64,000 nt of DNA from Acanthochlamys bracteata. Taxonomy: Eukaryota; Streptophyta; Magnoliopsida; Pandanales; Velloziaceae. Made by a program: the position numbers and the translations under genes. The DNA is taken from positions 1,590,461 through 1,654,460 of the forward strand of contig CM034139.1 of assembly GCA_019914995.1 (NCBI GenBank), read 5' to 3'. This document shows, in pieces, positions 1 to 11,952 of the stretch. Each line of letters begins with the position of its first letter. Position 1 is the first letter of the stretch. Below the pieces are notes generated by a model. It did not search any database. It saw only the letters and a program-made list of their open reading frames with translations, and was not told the DNA's origin.

Positions 1-2159
1 CTCACTTGTTTGTCTTTCATACATGAATCACAAAGCTCATCCATTCGGTATGGTATGTTGGGTAGACCCAAGACTAGATGCTTTCAAGAGAGTTTTGCAA
101 TCATCTTGATATTGCAACGACCAAGCCTTCTATGCTACAAGTGACTGGTTTCTTTCTTGCAAGCTACAAAGCAAAAGTTTTTGTTATGAAAAGCTTCAAG
201 ATAAATAACATAAACATTACCTTCCCGTTGTCCTTGGATGATTTCATTTCCGGATGAGTTGACCACCAAGGAATAGTTTTAATTGAATGTCAATACAATC
301 TAACATAGCATAGTTGACTTATGCTCAAAAGATTATGGTTCAAACATTACACAAAAAACACGTTATCAATGCATAAAGCAGAACCTTTACTAATCTTACC
401 AATACTCATTACAAAACACTTGCTATCATCACTAAGAGTAACCTTCCTCTTTGGTATGCCTCTAGATGCCTAAAGTTGGTAACGTCTCCTTTCTTATGCG
501 TTGAACAGCCGCTATCAAGATGCCATTTGGTCCTTCTACTACTCTCGGTCGCAAAGCATACCTGCAAGAGATATGCTCACATCTTACGTACCCAAATTTT
601 TTGAGGTCCTTTAGTGTTAGCCGATCTAATAGTTCCCTTAGGGACCCGAGTCGTCTGAAATTTTTCTTGTACCAGCAAACCTTGATGATATGACCCTTTC
701 TATTGCAATGAAAATAAGTAATGAATGGCGTAGAAGAAGTACTTACAGTCGGAACATTCTTTAAGTGCTCGTTCTTGTTGCTAGGGTTAAAACTGATTTC
801 TTCCTTTCTAAAGATTCGCTTATGAGATCCGAGAATTACATCAAGTCTTTTCTTACCTCTCACAAATTTGGTAATGGAAGTATGCAAGTCGGCCATCTCA
901 TTCAATGAGCTTAATGTTTTCAGATTTTATAGCATCACATCACATGCATTAGGTTGGTTCAAGAGCATTCTTAAGCATTGAGTTAATATCTTCAGTTAAC
1001 CATTCATTCATCTTTTCACTCTCATGCATGCATTTTCTAGAGACATGTACGTCTTTTTCAAGCTTCTTCTCATATAATTCAGAAAAAGCATCATGTAATT
1101 CATCATATAAAAATTCATAGCTAGAATCACTCACCTCATTGTCCGAATCACTATTTCCCATGAAGCACATGTTTGCAGTTTCGGATTCACTTGAAGAAGT
1201 TTAGTCCTCATCACTCCATGCTGTCATGACTTTCTTCTTCTTGTTATCCTTCCTCTTACTTTTCTTCAATAGAGGACATCCGTGATTGTAGTGTCCCGGT
1301 TTCTTGCATTGATAGCAATTCCTCTCTTGATCATCATCGGCTTTGCAGTCCTTTCTCTCGGTTTACCTTTCCACTTGTTCCTTCTTAGGTAGCTCTTGAA
1401 TTTCCTAGTGAACTTAGCAATGTATCTTTATCATCATTGAAAGGAGAAGAGCTTACCTGCTGTTCAGTTGTCCTCAAGGCTAGAGAGTTAGGTGTTTCTT
1501 CGGATTTCCACAAAGATAGCTCCTTTGCCATAAGTTTGCCAATGAGTTCATCCAATGACCTGGTGGGGAAGTCATGGTTCTCTTCGATGACATCCACCTT
1601 GGAGCTATATATAGGAAGTACTGTATGCATGATCTTCCACTTCAAGTCCTCGTTTCTAAAATGCTTACGAAAGATTTTTCAAAAGATTAATGATGTTAGT
1701 GAAACGAGTAAACATTTGAGTGATAGATTCTCACTTTTCCATTTAGAAGTTTTCATAATCATGCATGAGAAGGTTGATGCGAGTCTTCTTCAGTTGAGTG
1801 GTTCCTTCGTGTGTGACTTCCAACTTGTCCCAGATGTTGTTGTTATGCTACATGAACGAACACGGTTAAATTCACTATGATTTAAAGCAATAAAATAAGT
1901 TCATAGCAGGTGCATTCATAGAGATGTTCTTCTTATTATCGTTCATGAATTCGAAATTTTGTTTGGGCACGGGAACCCCATTCGCATCCATTCTTGTAGG
2001 CACAATTGGTCCATCCTTGATGATTGTCCATAATGTGAAATCTTGCGCTTGGATAAAGATAGTCATCTTGGTCTTCCAATAGCTATAGTTAGACTCATTA
2101 AAAAGTGGTGGTCGGTTTGACAATCTTCCTTCGGTTGCAACGATGTTCATGCTTGCCAT
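1..2159 (-). pseudogene. Copia element A: gag and start of pol (SIRE-like), decayed
   Basis: Reading on the minus strand from the ATG at 2159, the first 80 or so residues look like a Copia gag N-terminus (start MASMNIVATEGRLSNRPPLF, then YWKTKM). A UBN2-like segment follows at 1645-1385. An intact CCHC zinc knuckle (CYQCKKPGHYNHGC) lies at 1276-1317. An acidic serine-rich stretch is at 1170-949 and a second knuckle-like motif (HCNRKGHIIKVC) falls within 905-462. The last bases (1-60) read as the GAG-pre-integrase motif LCDSCMKDKQV. The frame is broken many times, so no full protein is made. Gag forms the particle and pol copies the element in the cytoplasm. The window edge cuts off the rest of pol. 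The SIRE/Maximus assignment is an inference from gag layout and the related long LTRs nearby. Confidence 0.8.
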
Positions 2160-2207
2160 ATCGATCTTTTTCCTCTAACACAGTTAGTCCTTGTCTATTA
2201 GAGGCAT

Positions 2208-2219
2208 GCTCTAATACCA
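2208..2219 (-). other. Primer binding site of element A (initiator tRNA-Met type)
   Basis: The minus strand reads TGGTATTAGAGC just downstream of the LTR end CTTGCA and a 2-base spacer. It differs by one base from TGGTATCAGAGC, the common plant Copia site complementary to the 3' end of initiator tRNA-Met. It fixes element orientation as minus and the LTR border near 2222. Confidence 0.8.
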
Positions 2220-2221
2220 AT

Positions 2222-3565
2222 TGCAAGAGAAACCTGCGGAATATCAACTCAAGAGTGTGGATTAATTGAGTTATGGCAAAATTAAACTGAAACAGTCCAT
2301 TGTTCAAAAAGCAGTCACTGAATACTTAGCTGTTAGCCGACTCGAAAGTTACTGACGAGTGGCTGAATGTTAACTGTATCTAGAACCGAAGAGTTAACAC
2401 AATATAATTTAAATAAACTAACCTAAAATGCTAAGAATTACAAACTAGTCAGCACATAGAATTTTTACGTGGTTCATCAGCGCGGTACCTACGTCCACAT
2501 CACTTACACCGCAAGTAAAATCCGCTAACATTGAGCCAATGTACAATCAACCGAGAGTTGGTGTTTCCCAAAACACCTCCGGCTCAATCGAATCTCCTCG
2601 CAAGAATAACTCCAACAACCGTGTATGCCTTCGCAAATGCCTACCACAAACTTGCTAACCTAACTTAGGCTAGCAAACCGAGAATTCGCGAGTTCTCCAA
2701 CAACCTCTCACAATGTTACTAGTGTTTTACAAGGTTAACCTCAAGAGATCTCCCTAACAATGAGTTTTAATTTCATGTCAAGAAAACATTAAGGGATCTC
2801 ACCAAAGAAAGCAAGAAGAACTAAAGCTCAAAGTAAGTACTCGGTTTCATGGTGTTCTTTTTGAATGGCAGCAAGGTAATGGCTCAGTTTTGTGCACTGA
2901 AAATTGTATGAGTTGTTATTATTACTATTCTCAGTACTGCAGCTATGTAGAAGATGTCTTCTCAATATCATATTTCTACAACGAGTGAATCTTCTAAAGG
3001 CTAGGAAGAATGTACGGCTAAGATCAAAGTAAAACGGCTAGTAGAGTGTTTTCTTGGTTGTTGCTACTCTGAAAATTTCTACATTTTATTTCCTTACCTG
3101 GCCATTTCTAGCTGATGTGGATCTCAACTGTTATGCCTCAGGTACACGTCTTCAAAATCTCAAGTGAATTGGATGTCATATGATGCCCCAAAATAATCCA
3201 ACAGTCCAAGTGCTTCCTAGGGCTTCTGCTGAAATGTCATCCAAATTTTGTGGCAAATTTTTTCTAGGAACCAATATGTTTTTTTCCATAGAAATAATCT
3301 CCAGAATGTCGTCTCCAATCTGCTTACAAAGATCATATTAAAATTCGAACGGATGGTCAAGATATGAGTGTTTGAAATAGATATGTGAGGAGTTGTATGC
3401 ATGCTAGATCCTTTCCATCTTTGTAGATATTCTTGATATCTTCCAAAATACTCTCCATAGAATCTGGAAACAAATATTCTGAATATATGCTTGGCTGATC
3501 TAGCCTCTTTGGAATAGCTGCAAGTAATTGGCACGAAAAGAAGAATACCCAGCAAATATTTAGAA
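2222..3565 (-). repeat. 5' LTR of Copia element A, truncated
   Basis: This lies directly upstream (minus sense) of the primer binding site. It shares blocks with the other long LTRs in the window: an ATTTTTACGTGG-type block at about 2460-2472 and a segment around 3340-3365 ending in CATCCGTTCGAATTTTAATA on the minus strand. The 5' few hundred bases of the LTR are missing. At 3538-3584 the short repeat AAGAAGAATACCCA occurs twice, marking the junction with element B. Confidence 0.7.
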
Positions 3566-3579
3566 GGCTAAGAAGAATA

Positions 3580-3854
3580 CCCAATAATACCTTAATATGT
3601 CATCAACAATGACGAGGTAGTAGTATTTCCCTAGATAGCATGTGGTTTGAGTAGGTCCGAACAAGTCCATGTGATGCAATCGGAGTGGCTCGCTGGTGAT
3701 TACATCTTGCTTTGATTTGAATGAAGTTCTCACTTGTTTGCCATTCATACATGGATGACAAAGTTTATCCATAAGGTATAGTATGCTGCGGAGATCCAAG
3801 ACTAGTTGTTTTCGAGAAAGCTTTGTAATCATCCTAATATTGCAATGACCGAGT
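3580..3854 (-). pseudogene. Copia element B: GAG-pre-integrase and integrase start
   Basis: The minus-strand reading holds LGHCNIRMITKLSRK, then LCHPCMNGKQVRTSFKSK, then LHHMDLFGP and YYYLVIVDD, the usual order of GAG-pre-integrase followed by the integrase core in SIRE-like Copia elements. The integrase DDE core is cut off after its first aspartate region. The same element continues at 7997 beyond a 4.13-kb insertion, because the reading resumes across the duplicated CTTCT. Confidence 0.8.
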
Positions 3855-3859
3855 CTTCT
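3855..3859. repeat. Target-site duplication CTTCT, left copy
   Basis: The five bases CTTCT precede TGTCACGACC and recur immediately after the terminal CA at 7992-7996. Removing the insert and one copy restores continuity of the Copia B sequence, as comparison with element A near 120-160 shows. Confidence 0.85.
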
Positions 3860-6800
3860 TGTCACGACCAAAAACTTGACCCTGACTAACACTGCGCTAA
3901 ACCATGAAACTAACCATAGCCCAAACTTTGGCCCATACCAAAAGCATAAATCAAAACTCAACTCAAAACGATAAACACCAAAATCTTAGAAATTTTGATA
4001 GAACCTCACCGAATTCTCAAAGGGGAAAGCAAGTACTAACAACAATAATAACAATATATATATTATAAATACTAAAAACCCAAGAGAGATAAACCATGAA
4101 CGAAACCACTATTTCACACTAATATTACAGCTATGGCTATGGTAGCCGACAATATCTTATAAGACTCCAAAATGAATACAGAATGAAATAGTACAAAATA
4201 GCATAGAGTACAAGTTCTTCGAGATTACAGAGCTATCGGCATGAAAATAACGTATACACAATATACCCTCAACTCGCGGATCTGGTCTGCAATGCCACTC
4301 GTGCTCCACTCCCACTCATCTCTGTAGTATTTGGGGAGGCTAAAGAACAATAAAAAGGATGAGTCTTTACTTTCTAATTCTATTTGATAAAATTTAAATG
4401 TTGATTTTCCAAGGAAAGTTTGTGGGCCATAGTCAACCCATGTGCTAATCAAGATTACCTTCGTATAAGAGTTCAAAGCAACTTCCCACCAATGCGAAGA
4501 AAGCTTTTCTTTCCAGCTCTCCACACCGAATGAAATCCCTAATTTCTTGTGCTCACTAGTAAAACAACGCCTCAACAAATTAAGCTTTATCTTCTTGATT
4601 CAGAGGAAGAGTTTTGTTCGGCGCGAAATTTCTCTGAAGTTTGCTAGTCCTCTTCTCCGCACGGCAATAAATAAGAAGAATTCAGCTTCTGCGAGAGTCG
4701 GGGGAAAAGAAAGAGTTTAGGACAAATTCTTATTCTTTTATTTTTGGAGGGTTGAGAGGTGTATAAGAAGAGAAAGGGACAAAGCCGTTAGGGGGGAAGT
4801 TCAACTGTGGCCAGACCACTAGAATTCAGAAAGCAGAGCGGAGGACGAACTTCAGAGGGAGCGGAGATGAAGAATAGAACTAGGAGAACAGAACTGGGAG
4901 AACAAAGAACGGATCGGTGGCCGGATAGATGGACAGAGCTCGATAGCGGACCACAAAATCAAGCTTTGTTACTCCAAATTTGACTTTTCTTCTCTTATAT
5001 TTATTTTAATCAACTTTAGTACTTGTATTATTAATATGAGTAGCTAAACTTTTTTCACTGAAATTTGTGATGAAACTCTAGTTGAATTTGTTTGAATTCT
5101 TGAACATGTTGAGAGGAATATTTGTTGAATACAGTATGAGTTATTAATCTTTATATTTAATTGAAATTTAGACTTTGAGTTTAAATGCTTGGTCAATATT
5201 TCGTTAGAAATTTGAATTATTTATCTAATTGTGTTTGCGAGGGCCAAGCGGGACATAATAAAAGAGTTTAGAATTAATAACTATGATTAGTATTTTCTAG
5301 ACCCAAGATAGCATGATTGCATGATTTATGATGTCGCAATTATTAATGCATCTCTTATTTAATTCTAACCTGGACCAAAGTTAAAACAAACTAGAGATAG
5401 GTGATTCTAAACTGGGCTAGGTAAGGATCAAATTTGAAATCTGACTTAAGGACTTGACCAAAGTATTAGGTACGAAATTTTCACATACTTAATAATACAA
5501 CACACACTTGTTTAAGGATTCAACCAAACGACATTAGTGGTGGGTTCTAAAATTTCAGTTATCTTAAGACCTCTGTTTTTTAAACTTTCACTATTTGATT
5601 ATTTACTTTTCATACATATTTGTAGTTTCATTAAAACTCTTCATCCTATTAAATATTTTGTGAGATTGGGTATGAATTAGAGTTAGCTTCAATTCCTGTA
5701 GAGCGAACCTATTATTTGCAATACAGTAATCGACAATCGTGTACTTACGGAATAAATTAAATAAAATCTCTAAGGGGGCGTTTGGTAGTGCTTATGAAAT
5801 GAAGCTTTTCTGAAATAGAGAGTATTTTTATCTTTTTCGAAAAACGAGCTCTACTTTTTTTACTTCCAAAAAAAATATAAAAATATGTAATAAAAAGATC
5901 TCACTTCATAGAATTTTTCTACACTTTCTAAATTTTTAAATAAATTTTTTATATATTTATAAAATATGTATTGAAAAACGTAAAATGGGGAAAAATTGAT
6001 AAGCAGCTTATCATAAGCTACGCCAAACGCATTTCTAGATGATTTTAGTCTCATCACTAACATCACCACATAGCTTGCAACTTTATACAAATGCATAATA
6101 TGCACCAGCCAATCATAGGTAGATAAAATATATAATTAGTGGAACTACATCTCCAACTTACATCAACACCACCTATATGCACATATATGAATATGTATAT
6201 CAAATGCGTAAACTACCTCTTCAAATGCTTATATTTATACCAACGACATTCATACATATGTAATATATAACCACACATACATAATACTTTATATATGTCA
6301 GGAAGTCATGATAACCAGCTATCAACCCAGATAGATCCCGGCGAGACTGAACCTCCAACATAGACGGATCCCGGCAAGTCTAACTATCTTCTCCGCCTCC
6401 AACCCAAATAGATTCTGGCAATGCTAAGCCTCCAACACAGACGGATCCCGGCAAAGCTAACTATCTCATCCACAAGTCTATGGCTGTAGGTGGGTACCAC
6501 CCTAACCCACTGAGGTCCTAACTCATCCCCCGACCTTCTCCCTGCCTCCTTATGGCATGTGTATCCACACACAACCATGCAGAGCTCATACATGTAAAAA
6601 TATATGATAATCTACAAAGCTCGTAAGTTACTTATCACAAACATATATTAATAATAAAAGAAAATGACATATTTATACAGAGGTATGTTAGTAATGCTAT
6701 AAATTACTCTTAAAAACGTAAATATCATGAATAGGAAAATATACAATAGCACAGTATAAACCATTTTAAAAGCATGAGTAGAATTCCATGCTATTAGGCT

Positions 6801-7991
6801 TCTTGAACTCTAGCCTATAATATCATACATAAGCAAAGTTTTGAAGTAATAAGATAGCCTACTTGTTTCCTAGCATTCTTATACATGTTCCTAAACATAA
6901 CTCAAATACAAGAATGCATCATACAGGCAAACTATAGCATGAGGAAGTCAATCGAAATGCATAGATATTAGCATGGTACGCCGGAGATTCCAATGTACAT
7001 GTACCTGTGCCGACATAGCTAACGGTAATATAGGAAAGAAGGTGCCATGGTAACCATCAACTGGAGTCTTAACAATCACCTAAGTTAAGTAGTTCACGCT
7101 AAGCCATACTCAAAATTCCTCGTGCAATCCTATTACACATAGCCACATATCCATTCAACTAATAATTTCATTCTAATCCTTTACTCAACGAACTACTTTT
7201 ATTTGTAACTTTAGAGAGCTTAACAATTCAAAAGAGACGATTGGACTCGATGTTGGCTTTGAACCGACAACGGCTAGCCGATTTTTCAATCCAACTATTC
7301 CCTATATTGAAACAAATTAATAATCCATCCAACAATAGCTTTCAAATGGACAGTGTGTGTATTATAACTTACCCACAAGACAGATCCCGCTAGCTTGCCG
7401 AATTTCGCTGATGAATAGTACTAGCTGAAAACGAATCGGCCGAGAAGAAAAATCAAAGCCACTACGAGAACAATAGCAACTAAGCTCAAAGGAAGAATGT
7501 CGTCGAGTCACTTGCACGCCGACAGCCGAAAATTAAAAAAATTTAAATTCACGGGTGGAAAAGCAATTCCACTACTGAGCTAAAAATTCAATCCAATTTG
7601 ACAAAGAAAAAAGGTTTACCAACTAAGGAGATGGATTTTAGTTGCTTACCGCTGTTGGACGGCCGGCGGAGAGGTCCGAAGAAAACTCTAATTCCTAACC
7701 TGCACGGTGGAGTTTGATGGAGACGTGACTGCGACGAACGGAGAAGAAGGAGGTGAAGATTAGAGCGCAAAGGAAGGTACTCGGCTCGAAGAGAAAGCTT
7801 CTTGCCGGGAGATCACCAGAGCGTGAAGAGGGAGCGGGGTAGGGGTGGATGCGCCAGGAAGAAAAATGGGGAAATGAAAGAAGAAAAAAACACAAGAGGT
7901 AAAGAGATAAGAAGGTAAAGGAATAAAGTAGATAAACATAACATGTATTTAGCTGGACTTTGGCCCACATGCCACTTGCTAGGGTTTTACA
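3860..7991. mobile_element. 4132-bp LTR-type insertion in Copia B (probable solo LTR)
   Basis: The insert begins TGTCACGACC and ends GGGTTTTACA, so it has TG...CA ends. It is flanked on both sides by CTTCT (3855-3859 and 7992-7996), a 5-bp target duplication. No transposon protein is visible inside. The first and last few hundred bases do not resemble each other, so it is not a short two-LTR element and a long solo LTR is the simplest reading. TGTCACGACC starts are common in plant Ty3-gypsy LTRs of the Tekay/Del kind, but that assignment is inference. Inside are a 262-bp MITE (5774-6035), degenerate repeats of a GGATCCCGGC-like motif near 6335-6460, and a segment (about 4740-5750) related to the insertion at 27876-29202. 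Confidence 0.75.
5774..6035. mobile_element. 262-bp Harbinger/Tourist-like MITE, copy 1
   Basis: The left end is GGGGGCGTTTGG after TAA; the right end is CCAAACGCATTTC before TAG. Ends are imperfect inverted repeats and the flanking 3-mers fit a decayed TAA duplication, the target preferred by PIF/Harbinger elements. The internal segment (AGAATTTTTCTACACTTTCT) is the reverse complement of one in the MITE at 15963-16223, which has nearly the same length. It has no coding capacity and sits inside the 4.13-kb LTR-type insertion, so it is younger than that insertion. Confidence 0.75.
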
Positions 7992-7996
7992 CTTCT
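7992..7996. repeat. Target-site duplication CTTCT, right copy
   Basis: This is the partner of 3855-3859. It is followed by ATGCCACAAGTGACTGG, matching ATGCTACAAGTGACTGG of element A at about 132. Confidence 0.85.
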
Positions 7997-8629
7997 ATGC
8001 CACAAGTGACTGGTTTTTTGCTGGCTAGCTACAAGGCAAAAGTTTTCATTATGAAAATCGTCAAGGTAAATAACATAAACATTACCTTTCCTTCGGCCTT
8101 GAATGATTTCCTTTCTGGATGAATTGATCACCGATCAAGAGTTTTCTTTGAATGTACATATATACCAACATTGCATACTTGACTCATGCTCAAGAGATTA
8201 TGCTTCAAACCTTATGCAAACAACACATCATCAATGCATAAAGAAGATCTTTTACCAATCTTACCAATACTCGCTAGATCCAATCTCCTGGTCCCTGCGG
8301 AAAGGAAAAAGAATTTCACGTTCTTCCTTTCGGGAAGGGAGGAATGCAAACCTATAGCTGCAGAAGTCGGAATAATGGTTACCACACTTGCTATCATCTC
8401 CAAGAGTAACTTTTCCTCCTTGGTATGCCTCTAGATGACAAAGTTAGTATGGTCTCCTGTCATATGACTTAAACAGCCACTATCAAGATGCCATTTGGAC
8501 CTTCTACTACTCTTGGTCGCAAAGCATACATGCAAGAGATTGCTTACATCTTAGGTACCAAAATTATTTTAGGTCCTTTAGTGTTAATTGATCTAATAGT
8601 TCCCTTAGAAAGCCAAATCATCTTAACAT
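7997..8629 (-). pseudogene. Copia element B: pre-integrase/protease region
   Basis: This segment aligns by eye with 130-620 of element A (shared ACAAGTGACTGGTTT, GCCATTTGG and TCTTGGTCGCAAAGCATAC blocks). It lies between gag and integrase, where Copia protease is expected, but no clear catalytic Asp-Ser/Thr-Gly survives. The frame is broken. A foreign-looking patch is present at 8273-8383. Confidence 0.6.
8273..8383. other. 111-bp GC-richer patch present in Copia B, absent in Copia A
   Basis: Both copies share CCAATCTTACCAATACTC on the left and ACACTTGCTATCATC on the right. Between these A has only about 8 bases, while B has 111 bases starting GCTAGATCCAATCTCCTGG. The patch holds an imperfect palindrome (GGAAAGG...CCTTTCGGG) and is visibly less AT-rich than its surroundings. 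Its origin is unknown to me; organellar filler DNA at a repaired break is one possibility, not shown. Confidence 0.55.
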
Positions 8630-10214
8630 TCATTTCATATTTCTTGTACCAGCAAGACTTGATGATATGACTCTTTCTATCGCAATGAAAATAAGTAAAT
8701 AAAGGGTGTAGAGGGAAGTACTTACAGTCTGAACATTCTTTAATTGATCGATCTTGTTGCTAGGGTCAAAACCGATTCCTTCCTTTATAAAGATGCTCTT
8801 ATGAGATTCGAGCAGTACATCAAGTCTTTCCTTACCGCTTACAAATTTGGCAAGGGAAGTATGCAAGTCAGCTATATTACTTGTCATCCTAGTTTTTTCG
8901 GTTTTTAGCTTTTCATTCTCCAATAGAAGGTTTTCATTTTCAAGGAGCATATCATCATACAGTTTGGTGAGCTTAATGTTTTCAGATTTTATAGCAGCAT
9001 AATCACATGCATTCGGTTGGTTCATGGGAGCATTCTTAATGAATGAGTTAATTTCTTCGATTAACCTTCCATTCAAATTTTCACTCTCATGTATGCATTT
9101 CTTAAGAGAATTATATTTCTTTTGCAAGCTTCTAAATTTCTCATAAAATTCAGAAAAAACATCATGCATTCATCATATGAAAATTCATAAGTAGAGTCAC
9201 TAACCTCATTATCCGAATCACCATTTGCCATGAAGTATATGTTTGTGGTTTCGGCCTCATCCTCAAATTCACTTGAAGAAGATGGGCCCTCATCACTCCA
9301 AGCAGCCATGACGTACTTCTTCTTGTTATCCTTCCTCTTGCTTTTCTTCAATAGAGGGCATTCATGATGGTAGAGTCCCGGTTTACTCCAATGATAACAA
9401 TTTTCTTTTTTATCATTATCGACTTTGTAGTCCTTTCTTCTCAGCTTGCCTTTCCACTTGTTCCTTCTTAGGTAGCTCTTGGATTTCCTACTCAACGTAG
9501 CAATGTCATCTTCATCATCATTAGAAGAGGAAAGTTTTACTTGCAGTTCGGCTGTCTTTAAGGCTAAGGAATGAGGTGCTTCTTCGGATTTCTTCAGAGA
9601 GAGCTCCTTTCCCAAAGTTTGCCAATGAGTTCATATAATGACATGGTGGAGAAATCATGGTTCTCTTTGGTGTCATCTACCTTGGAGCTATATGTAGGAA
9701 GTACGGAACGCATGATCTTCCACTTCAAGTACTCGTTCCTAAAACTTCTTGCCAAGATTTTTCAAAAGATTAATAAAATGATATACATTTGAGTATAGAT
9801 TCTCCCCTTTCTATTTTGAAGTTTTCATAGTCATGCATGAGAAGGTTGACGCTACTCCTTCACTTGAGTGGCCCCTTCGTGTGTGACCTTCAATTTGTCC
9901 CAAATCTCCTTAACTGTGCTAAATGACCAAATATAGTCAAATTCACTAGGATCTAAAGCACAATACAGCAAGTTCAGAAATGCTCATCCTGTCATCTTTC
10001 ATGAGTTCAGAAATTTGCTTGGGCACGGGAACTCCATTGCATCTATCCTTGGTGGCACAATCAGCTCACTCTTGATGATTGTTCACAATGTAAAGTCTTG
10101 TGCTTGGATAAAGATAATCATCTTGGTCTTCCAATATCTGTAGTTCAAGCCATCAAAAAGTGGTTGTCGTTTTGAAGATCTTCTTTCAGTTGCAACAATG
10201 TCCACGCTTGCCAT
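8630..10214 (-). pseudogene. Copia element B: gag, decayed
   Basis: The gag start codon corresponds to 10214 (minus), matching the start of element A gag. An open stretch at 9615-9073 carries the gag C-terminal half. Its zinc knuckle at 9358-9399 reads CYHWSKPGLYHHEC, so the second cysteine and the histidine of the CCHC pattern are lost (Trp and Leu instead). After it come lysine-rich and acidic serine-rich segments with SDSDNEVSDS-like sequence also seen in A (NGDSDNEVSDSTYEFSYDE). A coiled-coil-like segment (9169-8630; repeated ENENLLLENEKLKTEK) follows. Frameshifts separate the pieces, so it is non-functional. Confidence 0.8.
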
Positions 10215-10271
10215 ATCGATCTTTTTCTATAAGGCGGTTAGTCCTCGGCTTGTTGAGGCTTTCTCCAATAC

Positions 10272-10515
10272 AAATTGAAATAGAAACCTTCAAAATATCA
10301 ACTCTAAAAGGGGGGTGGTGGACTGTTCTAAAAATAGTTATTGCTCACTTAATAGTCAATCAATCGTATACTTTTTGACGAGCGATTGAATGTTAACAGT
10401 ATCCTACACCGAAGTGTTAGTACAAAAATAATTGTAAGATGAGTCCTCATGCTAAAAAGATTGGCCAACCTCTTAAATGTTAGCATCTTCCGCTTATTAG
10501 CACATATCCATTCAA
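10272..10515 (-). repeat. 5' LTR fragment of Copia element B
   Basis: This is upstream of the B gag in minus sense. It shares GACGAG...CTGAATGTTAAC and ATCCTACACCGAAG-type blocks with the element A LTR at 2350-2390. The primer binding site is degraded (TTGTATTGGAGAAAG in place of TTGGTATTAGAGC). The similarity stops near 10510, so about 240 bases of LTR remain. Confidence 0.6.
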
Positions 10516-11287
10516 GCACTTCGTCAATGTGTTTTAACTTACTAGGCTAGACAGAGAGGTGTGGGTTTATTTAGACTGAGTTTAGTCTATTGCCGATGAT
10601 GATTCAGCGTTAGATTGTAACACATTTATTTTTCAGTTTTAATTCAAGTTCCAGCACTTTTGCTTCCATTATTCGTTGAGATCTTGTTAAATCATATCAG
10701 TAATCATGCAAGTCCTTACACTACTATCTTGGCTTTATTCTATTCCTTATAATAGAGAAGATACTATGAAAGAATATGTCAACTAGTAAACTGTGCAGTA
10801 TTGGAAAGAAAGTAAAAAGATTTTTTAGAGCGCAACGGCCATAATTCTTGCACTCTAGAGTCTTCACTCAACATTGATCCCAAAGAGAATCTCATATGGA
10901 ACTACCACATTTATAATTCATATCGAGGCATACTACACTCTAAACGTTACCATAACTTAGAAACTGCATGGATGGACTAGTAAGTGTCCTTGACTCATAT
11001 TGGGTAGCTATATAGGCCCTCCAGCCACTCCAGGCGTCATGTTACTGATCAACACAATTGGATTCCATATGAGTCAAGCCCCAAGAAATTCACTACTCTA
11101 TAAGGACAACAAATCAATGACCGCTCGAACCTAACTCCTATTTGCAAAAGAAGCTCAAACCAAGTCCATTCCAATCCTCCGTATGCAATTCAACTTGTTT
11201 TCTCGAATCATGATTTATGGTGCATTCTTTTGACTTTAGAAGTGAATTCTTGTGAAATGAATATTTGTAAGGAGTTGAGTGAAGAGG
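10516..11287. other. Intergenic stretch without recognisable gene
   Basis: No convincing ORF, transposon terminus or RNA gene is visible on either strand. An imperfect repeat of GCATTCTTTTGACTTTAGAAGTG-like sequence begins at about 11222, and a related copy lies inside the next feature. Confidence 0.4.
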
Positions 11288-11475
11288 GCACCATTCTTTT
11301 GATTTTAAAAGTGTATTTTTTGAAAATGAATTTTTAAAAATAACGTTATTAAAAATGATGTACTTTTTATATTAAAAAATAAATTAAAATAATTTTTGTA
11401 TTTTTTTTAATAAAAACTAAATTAAAAATAACTTTTTAATAAAAAAAATATTTTTCCGATGCAGAAGAACACACC
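11288..11475. mobile_element. Possible degenerate Tourist-like MITE
   Basis: The left side GGGCACCATTCTTTTG and the right side GAAGAACACACCC are imperfect inverted repeats, and the middle is very AT-rich, as in the better preserved MITEs at 50999 and 53266. No clean 3-bp target duplication is seen, so the call is weak. Confidence 0.3.
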
Positions 11476-11478
11476 CTT

Positions 11479-11862
11479 TAATAAAACGGACTAAACATTT
11501 GATTACAAAAACGCTTCTCTAGATTCAAACATTCTTTACCATGGTCTCTAACTTCACTTGACACCATAATTGGCAGACTCAAATCGGTTCATCCAAATCG
11601 ACCCAATCCGTAAATCAGTCTGAATTTAAAAATAAATCGTAGGTAAAAGTGACCTGTTTGTAACTCTTTTCAACCCCCTTCAATCTAGACGACTCTCCTG
11701 TCCTGTCAAACTGAGATGCTAAAAATTATATAAAAAAAAAATTTGTTTAACTTAACCTAATCTAATCTAAGCTACGTCTGTTGCGTCTCCATTTTGCCAT
11801 CATCGCCACATCAAATCACTACCTCCGCCGTCAATCGGAAACGAAGATAAACGACAATCAAT
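11479..11862. other. Intergenic stretch without recognisable gene
   Basis: Only short unconnected ORFs are present. A poly-A run lies near 11730-11741. No promoter, transposon end or RNA gene could be supported. Confidence 0.35.
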
Positions 11863-11952
11863 GGAGTCGAAGGGGTTCTCTTCTTCCTCTTCTTATACTT
11901 AGCAAACAATGGCAAATCAAAAACAGCAAAGCCTCTCTCGTCTCCTTCGACA

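Noticed and set aside
4225-4578. 117-codon minus-strand ORF in the 4.1-kb insertion
   Set aside because: No recognisable domain or codon pattern, and it lies in a non-coding LTR-type sequence; probably chance.
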